In this document: in pieces, positions 44,373-53,626 of the stretch
Layout of the letters: each line of letters starts with the position of its first letter
Numbering within the stretch: position 1 is the first letter of the stretch
Assembly: GCF_024505055.1 (NCBI RefSeq)
Contig: NZ_JANIBL010000013.1
Location: 1 to 64,000, forward strand
Source: Methylomonas rosea
GTDB taxonomy: Bacteria > Pseudomonadota > Gammaproteobacteria > Methylococcales > Methylomonadaceae
Length of the DNA stretch: 64,000 nucleotides
Direction of reading: 5' to 3'
Notes under the pieces: model-generated
Told to the model about the DNA's origin: nothing
The model's input: the letters and a program-made list of their open reading frames with translations, nothing else
The model's database searches: none
Position numbers and translations under genes: made by a program

Positions 44373-47174
44373 ATGAAAGCCAAAATTGCCACATTTTTCA
44401 CCTTGGTGCTACTGGTTGTCATCAACCTGGGTATCTGGTCTTACGTCAACAACCCGTTAAAGCTGCCATCCTGGAGCGATACCATGATGGGGGTGACCTT
44501 TAACCCCAAAGGTCGCGATTTCAATCCCGCGGATGGCGTATTTCCCACCAGGGAACAGATTCAATCCGATCTGGAGTTGTTGTCCGGTAAAGCGCATTCG
44601 ATAAGGACCTACACCTCGTTGGAAGGTATGGAGGTTGTGCCTGAGTTGACGGCCAAGAATGCGATCAATCTGGCCATGGGTTGTTGGGTGGATTTGGTTG
44701 ATGACGACAGCTCTGAGGACGATCCGCAAAAAAAGTTAGAGAACACGCAGAAGCGGCTGGATAAAAATCAGCGCGAAGTCGAAAGCCTGATCAATCTGAC
44801 CAATCAATATCCTAAAACCATTGTCCGCACGTTGGTTGGTAACGAATCCCTGTTGCGTTACAGAAACAAGGTCAGCGGCCCCATCGCGCAGAAAGTGCGT
44901 CAAGAATTTTCCGGCTCGATGAGCGAGCCCGATTTGCAGTTGAAAATAGAGGCGGATGTTAAGGCGGAAGTGGCCGGTAAAGCGAATGAACTGATCGAAT
45001 ACATTCGTGAAGTGAAAAAACGTACCTGGAAACCCGTCAGTACTGCCGAGACTTGGGATATTTGGGTAGCGAATCCTGCCCTAGCGGCGGAAGTCGATTA
45101 CATAGCCGTACACATTCTGCCTTATTGGGAAGGTGTGCCGGTTGATCTGCCGCAAGGCGCGGAAGGCGACAACGCGGTCGAATATGTATTCAAGCGTTAC
45201 TACGAATTGCAACAGCTGTACCCCAATAAAACCATCGTAATCACCGAGGTGGGTTGGCCGTCCGATGGTCCGCCGCAAAAAGCCGCAAGCGCATCGTTGG
45301 CGAATCAAGCCAAATTCTTACGGGAATTCCTGAACCGTGCTACGGCCGAAAACGTGATTTATTATGTGGTCGAAGCCTTCGACCAGCCTTGGAAGATCAA
45401 GCTGGAAGGTACCGCTGGTGCCTACTGGGGCTTATTCAATGCCGATCGGCAGCCGAAATTTCCGATGGAAGGCGATGTATTGGCGAATCCAACTTGGCGT
45501 AACTGGGCCAGTGGCGCGGCGGTACTCAGTATTATCTTGATGGCGGCCTTCTTGTTCACTCGTAAGAGTCTGAAGCTGCCGGGTAAGTTTTTCTTCGGCA
45601 TCGTCGCCAACTTGGCGGCGTCGGTCTTGTTCTGGTCGGCGTCCATTGCCGCTGCGCAATACCAAACCAGTTTTTCGGTGGTGTTCTGGGCTATCTTGCT
45701 AATGATGCAGGCCATGGCTATTCTGGTGTTGTTGACCGAGAGTCTGGAAATTTCCGAAGTTATTTGGCATAGAAAAGGCCGGCGGACGTTTACGCCGTTA
45801 ACGCCTTCAGCGGATTTTCGTTATCCCAAAGTGTCCATCCATTTGCCGATTCATAACGAGCCGCCGGAAATGGTGCGCAAGACCTTGAATGCGTTGGCCA
45901 AGGTCGATTACCCGAATTTTGAAGTGTTGGTGATGGATAACAACACCAAGGATCCGACGGTCTGGCAACCGGTGCGTGACGACTGTGATCGCTTAGGCGC
46001 TAGATTCCGTTTCTTCCACTTGGATAATTGGCCCGGTTACAAGGCTGGCGCGATCAATTATGCCTTGACCAATACCGCTGAAGACGCCGAAATCATCGCT
46101 GTAATCGATAGTGATTACATCTTGAACCCGGATTGGTTGAAAGCGATGGTTCCGTATTTCGACCAGGAAAATGTCGGCTTTGTGCAGTCGCCGCAGGACT
46201 ATCGCGACGCCAACCAAGGTGCATTCAAGGATATTTGTTACTGGGAATATGCCGGTTTCTTCAATATCGGCATGGTGCAACGTAACGAATTCAACGCGAT
46301 TATCCAGCATGGCACGATGACCATGGTCCGCAAATCGGCCTTCGACAAAGTCGGTCCCTGGGGTGAGTGGTGTATTTGCGAGGACAGCGAGTTGGGTTTG
46401 CGTTTGTACGAAGCCGGTTACGATTCGGTGTACTGCAAAGAGTCCTTCGGTCGCGGCCTGATGCCGGATACTTTCTCGGGTTATATGACGCAACGTTTCC
46501 GTTGGGTGTATGGCGCGATGCAAATCATCAAAAAGCATTGGCGGCATTTTCTACCGAATAAAAAATCTTCGCTTACTTCCGCTCAGCGTTATTACTTTGT
46601 GGCCGGTTGGTTGCCTTGGTTTTCCGATGCCTTGGCGCTGTTGTTTACCGGAACCAGTTTGGTGTTGACAGCACTGATTGTGTCGGACCCTATCCATAGT
46701 GAGTTACCCGTTAATGCTTTCCTGCTGCCGACCATCGGTCTGTTTGCCTTTAAGATCTTGCGCGGTTTGTGGTTGTACAAGGCTCGGGTGGCTTGTTCGA
46801 TGCTGCATGCCTTAGGTGCGGCATTGGCGGGTTTATCGCTGACGCATACCGTGGCGCGCGGTACCTTGCAGGGTTTGTTCACCTCCGGCAAGCCATTCAT
46901 GCGGACCCCGAAATACGAGCAGCAAGGACCGTTGGTGGCTGGCTTGTTGATCATCTGGCAGGAGTTATTATTGCTGGCCTTACTGGTCGCCGGCATCCTG
47001 GCGATGCGCTCCATCGAGCATTTCGATAACTTGAGCGGCCGGCTGTGGATGGCGGTATTGGCGGTGCAGTCTGTGCCTTATGTGGCTACTCTGTTGACGA
47101 TCTTGATCAGCGTTGCGCCTAACTATTTTCCAGGCAAAAAACTCTCCGCCGACGAGTTAGACGCGGACGAATAA
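44373..47174 (+). CDS. NdvB-like glucan synthase: GH17-like domain fused to GT2
   Basis: 933 residues. Membrane helix ~5-24; periplasmic GH17-like domain ~33-365 with two likely catalytic acids (VGNES near 158 and VITEVGWPSDG near 292); two or three helices ~375-455; a cytoplasmic family 2 glycosyltransferase ~480-745 with VSIHLPIHNEPPEMV, the metal motif DSDYIL (~578), CEDSELGLRLYEAGY and TQRFRW (~707); then several helices to the end. Pseudomonas NdvB has the same GH17 plus GT2 order and makes cyclic beta-1,3-glucan, the GH17 part acting as a transglycosylase. A similar periplasmic or exported beta-glucan is inferred. A strong terminator follows at 47196. Confidence 0.85.
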   Translation: MKAKIATFFTLVLLVVINLGIWSYVNNPLKLPSWSDTMMGVTFNPKGRDFNPADGVFPTREQIQSDLELLSGKAHSIRTYTSLEGMEVVPELTAKNAINLAMGCWVDLVDDDSSEDDPQKKLENTQKRLDKNQREVESLINLTNQYPKTIVRTLVGNESLLRYRNKVSGPIAQKVRQEFSGSMSEPDLQLKIEADVKAEVAGKANELIEYIREVKKRTWKPVSTAETWDIWVANPALAAEVDYIAVHILPYWEGVPVDLPQGAEGDNAVEYVFKRYYELQQLYPNKTIVITEVGWPSDGPPQKAASASLANQAKFLREFLNRATAENVIYYVVEAFDQPWKIKLEGTAGAYWGLFNADRQPKFPMEGDVLANPTWRNWASGAAVLSIILMAAFLFTRKSLKLPGKFFFGIVANLAASVLFWSASIAAAQYQTSFSVVFWAILLMMQAMAILVLLTESLEISEVIWHRKGRRTFTPLTPSADFRYPKVSIHLPIHNEPPEMVRKTLNALAKVDYPNFEVLVMDNNTKDPTVWQPVRDDCDRLGARFRFFHLDNWPGYKAGAINYALTNTAEDAEIIAVIDSDYILNPDWLKAMVPYFDQENVGFVQSPQDYRDANQGAFKDICYWEYAGFFNIGMVQRNEFNAIIQHGTMTMVRKSAFDKVGPWGEWCICEDSELGLRLYEAGYDSVYCKESFGRGLMPDTFSGYMTQRFRWVYGAMQIIKKHWRHFLPNKKSSLTSAQRYYFVAGWLPWFSDALALLFTGTSLVLTALIVSDPIHSELPVNAFLLPTIGLFAFKILRGLWLYKARVACSMLHALGAALAGLSLTHTVARGTLQGLFTSGKPFMRTPKYEQQGPLVAGLLIIWQELLLLALLVAGILAMRSIEHFDNLSGRLWMAVLAVQSVPYVATLLTILISVAPNYFPGKKLSADELDADE

Positions 47175-47195
47175 ATATCGCTTGGTTAGTCTCTG

Positions 47196-47233
47196 AAAAC
47201 CCTTGTCGGCTGAAAGGTCGGCAAGGGTTTTTT
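47196..47233 (+). terminator. Rho-independent terminator of the glucan synthase gene
   Basis: Arms AAAACCCTTG (47196-47205) and CAAGGGTTTT (47222-47231) pair perfectly, with a run of six T (47228-47233) at the end. It lies 22 bp after the stop codon. Confidence 0.85.
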
Positions 47234-47588
47234 CGTTTAGGGGTGAGGCCGCTATCCTGTAGCGGTCCGAGGTGTTGCTTAGCTTGTAAATTGCAGCACC
47301 GGAACAGCTGAGGTGGTGGGGATATAAAAAACTGTGTTATATAACTTAATTTGTGTGAGTCATTTGCCGCATAAATTAGATTATTTAGCGATTTTTTAAT
47401 GACAAATTTTCTTAGGTTATTGAAACAAAATCATAATCGTATATAGGGTCATAAATTGCTTAGTTCCGTGAATGGTTGGTTTAAAGTGTGTGAAAACACT
47501 AAAAGCCGTTGGTGTTTTAAATAGCGCTTTTGCCAACAATAAGCCCGTATTCAGAACAAATCGCATATCTCCGTAATTTTTAAACCTT
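47234..47588. other. AT-rich leader region of the TonB receptor gene
   Basis: 355 bp rich in A and T between the terminator and the receptor ATG. It should hold the receptor promoter. I find no cobalamin, TPP or other riboswitch consensus and no clear Fur-type inverted repeat. Confidence 0.4.
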
Positions 47589-50018
47589 ATGAAACACGCA
47601 AAAATCAAACTTAGCGCCACGCCCTGTTTATTGGGGGCGATGCTGCTTCTTGTGTTACCGGGAGTCTCGGTTGCCGAAGATGACAAGGCGGACAACAAAG
47701 CCGTTAGCAATCAAGCGGCTGTATTGCCGGAAATGACCGTTACTGCAGAAAGCCAAAAAGCCACTACGCAAACAGCCACAGAAAAATATAAATTGCCTGC
47801 GGTGACCGAAAGCGTTACTCGCGAGAAGATGGAAGATACTATCAATGTGATGAACACCGAGGATGCTATCAAGTATCTGCCCAATATCTTGGTGCGTAAA
47901 CGTTATATTGGCGACAAGGAAATGCCGGTGTCTATGCGTACTTCAGGGACCGGTTCCAGCGCGCGCAGCTTGATATACGCAGACGGTATTCTGCTCTCGT
48001 CGTTGTTGGGTAATAACAATGGCATGACTGGATCGCCGCGCTGGAACATGGTATCGCCGTCGGAAATCGAACGGGTTGACGTGATGTACGGTCCGTTTTC
48101 TGCGGCCTACGGCGGAAACTCGATTGGCGGCGTCATCGACATCACCACGCGGATGCCGGAAAAGTTTGAAGCGGGCGGCGGCGTACAATCCACTTGGCAG
48201 GAATACGATGTATATGGACATACTGACGTCTATGACTCTCAGCAATACACTGCAAATTTGGGTAGCCGACATGGCGATTTTTCCTGGCGCTTTGACGTCA
48301 GTCATTTGGATGCGCATAGTCAGCCGGTCACCTATTCTTATCTTGTGCCTACTGGCACATACAACAGTACTAGAAGTCCGACTGCCCCTCTAAGCAATGC
48401 CCAAATTGCAGCTCTTCCAGTTGGAACGGCAATTAATCCGGTAATTGGCGCTGTTGGAGATCTTGATAGGACGAATGTCCCTTACTCAGCAATTGGGGAA
48501 GGTAATATCAGGCATACCGTACAAGACAATTTTAAATGGAAGCTGGCCTACGATATCACGCCGACATTGAAGGCTACCTATACACTTGGACTTTGGCAAA
48601 ACGATGAAAGTGGAGGGTTTAAAAGTTATTTGAACAATACAGTGACGGGATTACCGATTAATAGCGGCTATGCGAGTTTTGGAGGTAAAACTTATAATCT
48701 TGACTCTCCATCATTTGCGCAAAATGACTACCAACAAATGCATTGGTCTCACGGTATGGCGTTGAAATCCAATACAGGCGGTATTTTCGACTGGGAATTG
48801 AATGGCAGTGTGATCAATTACGGTCAGGATGAGCAAAGAGCTCCGACAGTTGCGCCGAATGGAGCCGATGCCGGTGGCGCCGGTAGAATTACCAGTTTGA
48901 ACGATACCGGTTGGCATACCGTTGATGCCAAGGGCATCTGGCGTCCTGAGTCAGCATGGGGGCCTCACCATGTGAGCTTTGGCTATCATCACGATCTTTA
49001 CGAGTTAAACAACCAGCAATACAACACGTCCAATTGGTTATATGGCGGTAAGGGTAGTTTATTCACCAATTCACAAGGCAAGACCGAAACCAATGCGATC
49101 TGGATTCAAGATGCATGGACATTCGATCCGGATTGGACGCTGACACTGGGCGGGCGATTAGAAAACTGGAATGCCTTCGATGGCACCAATACCGGTTCCA
49201 ATGGCAGAACTATCAATCAGTCCAACCGCAGCGACTTACGATTTTCGCCAAAAGCATCGCTGGCCTGGAAACCGACCGATAGCTGGAAATTCACCAGCTC
49301 TATCGCTCAAGCTTACCGTTTTCCGACGGTGACTGAATTGTTCCAGGGATCTAATGTGGGTTCTGGTGGCACCTCAAATATCGTCAATCCCAATCCAACT
49401 TTAAAGCCTGAAGAAGCATTATCTTCCGAGCTTTCTGCGCAATATTTTCTGAGCGAAGGCTCGTTGCGCTTGAGTTTGTTCCATGAAAAAGTCTATGACG
49501 CCATCTACAGTCAAACGACCTTCAGTCCGGTTACCAACTCGACCTTATCCTACGCTCAGAATATCGACCAAATCAGCACCTATGGCTGGGAGTTTTCCGG
49601 TGAACACAGTAATGTCGTTATCGATGGCCTGGACTTGTCGGGTAACGTGACGTGGGCGAATTCGCGTATCGATAAAAATGCGGCCTTACCTGCTTCCGTG
49701 GGCAAGTATCAACCTAGAGTACCCGAGTGGCGCGCCAGTGCCACGGCCACATACCATGTGACCAAGGATTTTACGTCTTCAATCAGTGGACGCTATAGCA
49801 GTCAGCAATATGGGCAAATCGATAACAGCGATGTCAATCCGGATACCTACACCGGTACCGGCAGCGCGTTTTTTGTTGTGGATACCCGCGCCAAATATCA
49901 ACTGACCAAGCAACTGACGCTTTCGGCGGGTATCGACAATATCACCAACGAAAAATATTGGCTGTTCCATGTGTTTCCGCAGCGTACCTATATCGCGGAA
50001 TTGAAATTTAACTATTAA
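47589..50018 (+). CDS. TonB-dependent outer-membrane receptor
   Basis: 809 residues: Sec signal peptide (CLLGAMLLLVLPGVSVAE), a plug domain (~85-195: NTEDAIKYLPNILVRKRYIG, IERVDVMYGPFSAAYGGNSI, GGVIDITTR) and a 22-strand barrel ending in the aromatic-terminated strand RTYIAELKFNY. A TonB box is not obvious in EMTVTAESQKA. The substrate is not evident: no siderophore synthesis or cobalamin riboswitch is nearby. The next gene, after a hairpin, encodes a lipoprotein with a CxCC motif, which hints at metal uptake, possibly copper in a methanotroph; that is inference. Confidence 0.88.
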   Translation: MKHAKIKLSATPCLLGAMLLLVLPGVSVAEDDKADNKAVSNQAAVLPEMTVTAESQKATTQTATEKYKLPAVTESVTREKMEDTINVMNTEDAIKYLPNILVRKRYIGDKEMPVSMRTSGTGSSARSLIYADGILLSSLLGNNNGMTGSPRWNMVSPSEIERVDVMYGPFSAAYGGNSIGGVIDITTRMPEKFEAGGGVQSTWQEYDVYGHTDVYDSQQYTANLGSRHGDFSWRFDVSHLDAHSQPVTYSYLVPTGTYNSTRSPTAPLSNAQIAALPVGTAINPVIGAVGDLDRTNVPYSAIGEGNIRHTVQDNFKWKLAYDITPTLKATYTLGLWQNDESGGFKSYLNNTVTGLPINSGYASFGGKTYNLDSPSFAQNDYQQMHWSHGMALKSNTGGIFDWELNGSVINYGQDEQRAPTVAPNGADAGGAGRITSLNDTGWHTVDAKGIWRPESAWGPHHVSFGYHHDLYELNNQQYNTSNWLYGGKGSLFTNSQGKTETNAIWIQDAWTFDPDWTLTLGGRLENWNAFDGTNTGSNGRTINQSNRSDLRFSPKASLAWKPTDSWKFTSSIAQAYRFPTVTELFQGSNVGSGGTSNIVNPNPTLKPEEALSSELSAQYFLSEGSLRLSLFHEKVYDAIYSQTTFSPVTNSTLSYAQNIDQISTYGWEFSGEHSNVVIDGLDLSGNVTWANSRIDKNAALPASVGKYQPRVPEWRASATATYHVTKDFTSSISGRYSSQQYGQIDNSDVNPDTYTGTGSAFFVVDTRAKYQLTKQLTLSAGIDNITNEKYWLFHVFPQRTYIAELKFNY

Positions 50019-50093
50019 TCCGGTATTGAATGTATCCAAAAGGGTTGGGCGGAAAGCGTCCAATCCTTGTTGTGCGTTAAATAACACAGTTTA

Positions 50094-50119
50094 TTTTTAC
50101 CCGCTCAAGCGGGTAAAAA
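50094..50119. terminator. Perfect hairpin between TonB receptor and lipoprotein genes
   Basis: Arms TTTTTACCCGCT (50094-50105) and AGCGGGTAAAAA (50108-50119) around CA: a GC-rich stem flanked by A and T runs, so it can end transcription on either strand. It lies only 28 bp before the lipoprotein ATG and may let part of the receptor transcript continue, as an attenuator. Confidence 0.62.
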
Positions 50120-50147
50120 TGTTCGTAACTTTCTCTGCGGCTATTAA

Positions 50148-51398
50148 ATGACGATGATGAAATTTCAACTCCCCGTAGCAATGATTACCTCGTTGCTTTT
50201 AAGTGCGTGTGCCAACGAACCGGTTGCAGTCCAGCAAGGGGCTGAGTCGGCTAAACACGAACAACATGCCGACAAAAAATCGCTATGTGCCGATTTACAA
50301 ACAAATCCGGTAATCGGCTGTTCCGAGACGGTGACGGCGACTTTCGACAATAATGGCGTGCTGTGGTTGGCTTGGGTAGTTCGTGATCGTATCTATGTGC
50401 AATCCTCAGCCGATAAAGGGGCGAGCTTTTCTACGCCGGTTGCGGTAAATGCGGAGCCGGAAGTTATTGCCGCGCGCGGCGAATACCGGCCGAAAATCAA
50501 ACTCGATGCGCAAGGTAATATCTATCTGACCTGGACCCAGAACCTGGAAAAACGTCATACCGGCCATATTCGTTTTAGTCGATCAATGGACGGCGGTAAA
50601 ACTTTTTCCAAGCCGGTAACGGTCAACGACAATCTGGACGTGATCGGTCATCGCTTCGATGCCCTGGCGGTTGGGCAGAATGGCGAGATTTTCGTCGCTT
50701 GGCTGGATGCGCGCGACAAGGAAAAAGCCAAGGCCGCGAAACAAGAGTTCAGCGGCACGGCGGTGTATTACGCCTGGTCGGATGATGGTGGTAAAAGTTT
50801 TTACCCCAATAAGGTCGTCGCGCCGCATAGTTGCGAATGTTGCCGTCTGGGTGTGGAAATTGATACTGACAATTTACCTGTCGTGCTGTGGCGGCATGTC
50901 TATGACGGCAATATCCGCGACCATGCATTGGTTAAATTTAAGGATTGGCAAACCCCGGGAGTTGTGCAACGCGTCAGCGCAGAAAACTGGAAAATCGACG
51001 CCTGTCCGCATCATGGCCCGGCCTTATCGATTGCCGGCAATGGCGTTTACCACTCGGTATGGTTTAGCGGCGCTGCGGATAAACAAGGCTTGTTTTACGG
51101 CCACTCCAAGGACGGCGGCCTGACATATTCGCCGGCTTACCGTTTCGGCGGCCAAGGCGCCAAACATCCCAACGTGCTGGGTCGGGGCGAGCAGGTGGCT
51201 GTGGTCTGGTCGGAATTCGACGGCAGCCATAATCTTTTGCAGTTGATTAAGTCAGAGGACGGAGGCCTGAACTGGTCTCAGCCTGAAGTCGTCGGTGAAA
51301 CGGCGGAAAGCGCGGACGATGCGTTTCTGTTGAGCGATGGCGATAAGGTCTATCTATCCTGGCAAACGGCGCAGGGTTATCAATTTAAGCCGATTTAG
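50148..51398 (+). CDS. BNR-repeat (sialidase-fold) lipoprotein with CxCC motif
   Basis: 416 residues. The signal peptide ends in a lipobox LLSAC (C21). The rest is a six-bladed-type propeller with Asp-box-like repeats (SADKGASF, SMDGGKTFSKP, SDDGGKSFYP, SKDGGLTYSP, SEDGGLNWSQP). Sialidase catalytic residues (FRIP arginine motif) are not seen, so the common 'exo-sialidase' label would be wrong. Instead it carries HSCECCR (C229, C231, C232) and DACPHHG (C286, H288, H289), a likely metal-binding or redox site. It follows the TonB receptor on the same strand. A role in metal acquisition with that receptor is inferred. Confidence 0.8.
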   Translation: MTMMKFQLPVAMITSLLLSACANEPVAVQQGAESAKHEQHADKKSLCADLQTNPVIGCSETVTATFDNNGVLWLAWVVRDRIYVQSSADKGASFSTPVAVNAEPEVIAARGEYRPKIKLDAQGNIYLTWTQNLEKRHTGHIRFSRSMDGGKTFSKPVTVNDNLDVIGHRFDALAVGQNGEIFVAWLDARDKEKAKAAKQEFSGTAVYYAWSDDGGKSFYPNKVVAPHSCECCRLGVEIDTDNLPVVLWRHVYDGNIRDHALVKFKDWQTPGVVQRVSAENWKIDACPHHGPALSIAGNGVYHSVWFSGAADKQGLFYGHSKDGGLTYSPAYRFGGQGAKHPNVLGRGEQVAVVWSEFDGSHNLLQLIKSEDGGLNWSQPEVVGETAESADDAFLLSDGDKVYLSWQTAQGYQFKPI

Positions 51399-51412
51399 GT
51401 TTTTATCGAAGA

Positions 51413-51437
51413 CCATCCCGCCTGCTGGGCGGGATGG
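51413..51437. terminator. Hairpin between converging lipoprotein and purC genes
   Basis: Arms CCATCCCGCC (51413-51422) and GGCGGGATGG (51428-51437), perfect 10-bp stem, followed by CGGTTTTGG. It sits between the two convergent stop codons and could serve both; the U-tract is short. Confidence 0.65.
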
Positions 51438-51453
51438 CGGTTTTGGCATCGGT

Positions 51454-52350
51454 TCAATTTCCAATCAGTTTCAATTCCGCTTCCCGGTATTTCTCCGCGC
51501 ATTTTCTGCTGACGTCTTCCGGCAATTTCGGGCCGGGCGCGGTTTTATTCCAATCCAGGGTTTCCAGATAATCGCGCAGATATTGTTTGTCGAAGCTGGG
51601 GGGGCTGATACCGACTTGATAGTGTTCGACCGGCCAGAACCTTGAGGAATCGGGTGTCAATGCTTCGTCGATCAAATACAATTTGCCGTCTTCGTCCAGA
51701 CCGAACTCGAATTTGGTATCGGCGATGATGATGCCACGCGCACGGGCGTACTCCGCCGCCGTAGAGTAAAGTCGCAAGCTGGCGTCGCGCACTTTACCAG
51801 CCAGTTCCTCTCCCATTAATGCCACCGTATCGGCGAAGCTGATGTTCTCGTCGTGGGTGCCCATTTCCGCCTTGCTGGACGGCGTGTAAATCGGCTGCGG
51901 CAATTGCTGTGCTTGTTGTAAGCCGGCCGGAAGCTCGATACCGCACACTGCTCCGCAACGTTGGTAATCTTTCCAACCTGAGCCAATCAGATAGCCGCGC
52001 ACGATGGCTTCCACTGGTAGCGGTTTCAGGCGTTTGACGATGATGGCCCTGCCTTCTACTTGCGCCCTTAAATCAGGGTCTGGAATGACATCCGCCAGAG
52101 TCAAGTCGTCACTCAAATGGTTGGGAATAATATCCCGCATTTTTTCGAACCAGAAATTACTCACCCTGGTCAATACGCGGCCTTTACCAGGAATGGGATC
52201 GGGCATGATCACGTCGAAAGCCGACATCCGGTCGGAGGTGACAATCAACAAATGTTTTTCATCGATTTCGTACATGTCGCGGACTTTGCCGCGGCCGAGC
52301 AATTTCAAATGCGGCAGGGAAGATTCGTAAAGTGCGGCGGGGGCATTCAT
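51454..52350 (-). CDS. purC: SAICAR synthetase
   Basis: 298 residues; joins aspartate to CAIR in purine synthesis with [25 protein letters not shown] at the N-terminus in short form (GKVRDMYE), [23 protein letters not shown] signature ([14 protein letters not shown]), [18 protein letters not shown] and TPDSSRFWP. The length is that of the longer, yeast-like PurC group. Divergent from djlA. Confidence 0.96.
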   Translation of the reverse strand: MNAPAALYESSLPHLKLLGRGKVRDMYEIDEKHLLIVTSDRMSAFDVIMPDPIPGKGRVLTRVSNFWFEKMRDIIPNHLSDDLTLADVIPDPDLRAQVEGRAIIVKRLKPLPVEAIVRGYLIGSGWKDYQRCGAVCGIELPAGLQQAQQLPQPIYTPSSKAEMGTHDENISFADTVALMGEELAGKVRDASLRLYSTAAEYARARGIIIADTKFEFGLDEDGKLYLIDEALTPDSSRFWPVEHYQVGISPPSFDKQYLRDYLETLDWNKTAPGPKLPEDVSRKCAEKYREAELKLIGN

Positions 52351-52419
52351 AATACGGGTGTGAAGTCAGTGGAAAGTGGCTGCAATTTTATCATTAAACC
52401 TGTTGAGGATAGGAAACGC

Positions 52420-53223
52420 ATGAGTTGGCTGGGCAAGTTGGTGGGTGGGGCTTTTGGATTTATGTTGGGTGGGCCGCTGGGGGCGATTTTTGGCGCATCG
52501 GTAGGGCATCAGTTCGATACGGGCATGGACGGTATGGCAGGCGAGTCATTTAATCCCGGCGACCAGCAACGCGTGCAAATGGCATTTTTCACCGCCACCT
52601 TCGCGGTGATGGGGCATGTCGCCAAGGCCGATGGCCGGGTTTCCAACGAGGAAATTGGGCTGGCGAAACGGGTGATGGACAATATGGAACTCAACCCCGA
52701 ACTGCGCGAAGCCGCCGTGCAACTGTTTCAACAGGGCAAGCAGGTCGATTTTCCGCTGGTGGAAGTGCTGCGGCAGTTTCGTATTGAATGTCATCGCCGT
52801 ACCCATTTGGTACGAATGTTCGTCGAAATTCAGATTCAGGCCGCGTTTGCCGACGGCGTCTACGATGCCAAGGAAGAAAAGCTGTTACTGGATATCTGTG
52901 CGCAACTGGGTTTATCGCGTTTCGAGTATCAAATTATTAAAGGGCAAGTACAGGCGCAACATCGTTTTCAGCAGTCCGGCGAACAGTTTCAAACAGCTAA
53001 AGCAGGCTTGTCTAAATTGGAGGATGCCTACGCCGTGTTGGGCGTAGCCGCCACAGCCGATGATGCCGACGTTAAAAAAGCCTATCGGCGTCTGATGAGT
53101 CAGCATCATCCGGACAAGTTGGTAGCCAAAGGCTTACCGGAGGAAATGATGCAGATGGCCAAGCAAAAGACTCAGCAAATCAGAAAAGCCTACGAGACGA
53201 TACGCGAAGCAAGAGGGTTTTAA
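52420..53223 (+). CDS. djlA: DjlA-like co-chaperone
   Basis: 267 residues. A glycine-rich N-terminal membrane segment (~5-32, KLVGGAFGFMLGGPLGAIFG) anchors it in the inner membrane. A TerB-like helical domain follows (~50-170, VMGHVAKADGRVSNEEIGLA), and a C-terminal J domain (DAYAVLGVAATADDADVKKA, HPD in MSQHHPDKL) binds DnaK and stimulates its ATPase. ATG at 52420 has GAGGATAGG upstream and matches the family N-terminus MSWLGKLVGG. Confidence 0.94.
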   Translation: MSWLGKLVGGAFGFMLGGPLGAIFGASVGHQFDTGMDGMAGESFNPGDQQRVQMAFFTATFAVMGHVAKADGRVSNEEIGLAKRVMDNMELNPELREAAVQLFQQGKQVDFPLVEVLRQFRIECHRRTHLVRMFVEIQIQAAFADGVYDAKEEKLLLDICAQLGLSRFEYQIIKGQVQAQHRFQQSGEQFQTAKAGLSKLEDAYAVLGVAATADDADVKKAYRRLMSQHHPDKLVAKGLPEEMMQMAKQKTQQIRKAYETIREARGF

Positions 53224-53260
53224 AAAGAGCCCGCCAGCCACGGAGGCGGCTGACGGGCTT
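53222..53260 (-). terminator. Rho-independent terminator of the small membrane protein gene
   Basis: On the minus strand AGCCCGTCAGCCG pairs with TGGCTGGCGGGCT and is followed by CTTTTT. It lies 48 bp after the stop of the gene at 53308-53469. On the plus strand it follows djlA but has no U-tract. Confidence 0.72.
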
Positions 53261-53307
53261 GAAATAAACAGATTAACTGCTTAACAACGAGGGAGGTACA
53301 ACAAAAC

Positions 53308-53469
53308 TTAAGCGCGAAACGAGTCGCTAAAATCCAGATTGCTGGCGATGGTTGCAGCGCCAAATAGCATGGTGGAGATGATGAACTCGCCGGACATGAA
53401 GCCAAACACGCCGCTGGTGAAAAACAGGCCGGTGAGCACGTCTCTATACAGATTGTTCGATTTGTTCAT
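53308..53469 (-). CDS. Small membrane protein, unknown function
   Basis: 53 residues from ATG at 53469, with GGAG 6 nt before it and a terminator after it, which together make it a believable gene. MNKSNNLYRDVLTGLFFTSG then FGFMSGEFIISTMLFGAATI indicate one or two hydrophobic segments, ending in a polar tail LDFSDSFRA. A longer reading from 53517 lacks an RBS. I do not recognise the family. Confidence 0.6.
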   Translation of the reverse strand: MNKSNNLYRDVLTGLFFTSGVFGFMSGEFIISTMLFGAATIASNLDFSDSFRA

Positions 53470-53626
53470 TTTTGCTCCTAGACTGAATACAGTCGATACC
53501 AATGAAGACGACTTCACTATAAGCCTTATTTTTTTATTTACAATACTGGCTATAGTGCATTGTTTGTTTCCTCATGAGAAACAAAAGTGAAATAAAGCTG
53601 TCATCTAGCGCTGTTATAAGCTGTTT

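Noticed and set aside
50148..51398. Exo-alpha-sialidase
   Set aside because: Asp-box repeats are present but the catalytic arginine triad motif is not seen; the Cys/His motifs point elsewhere.
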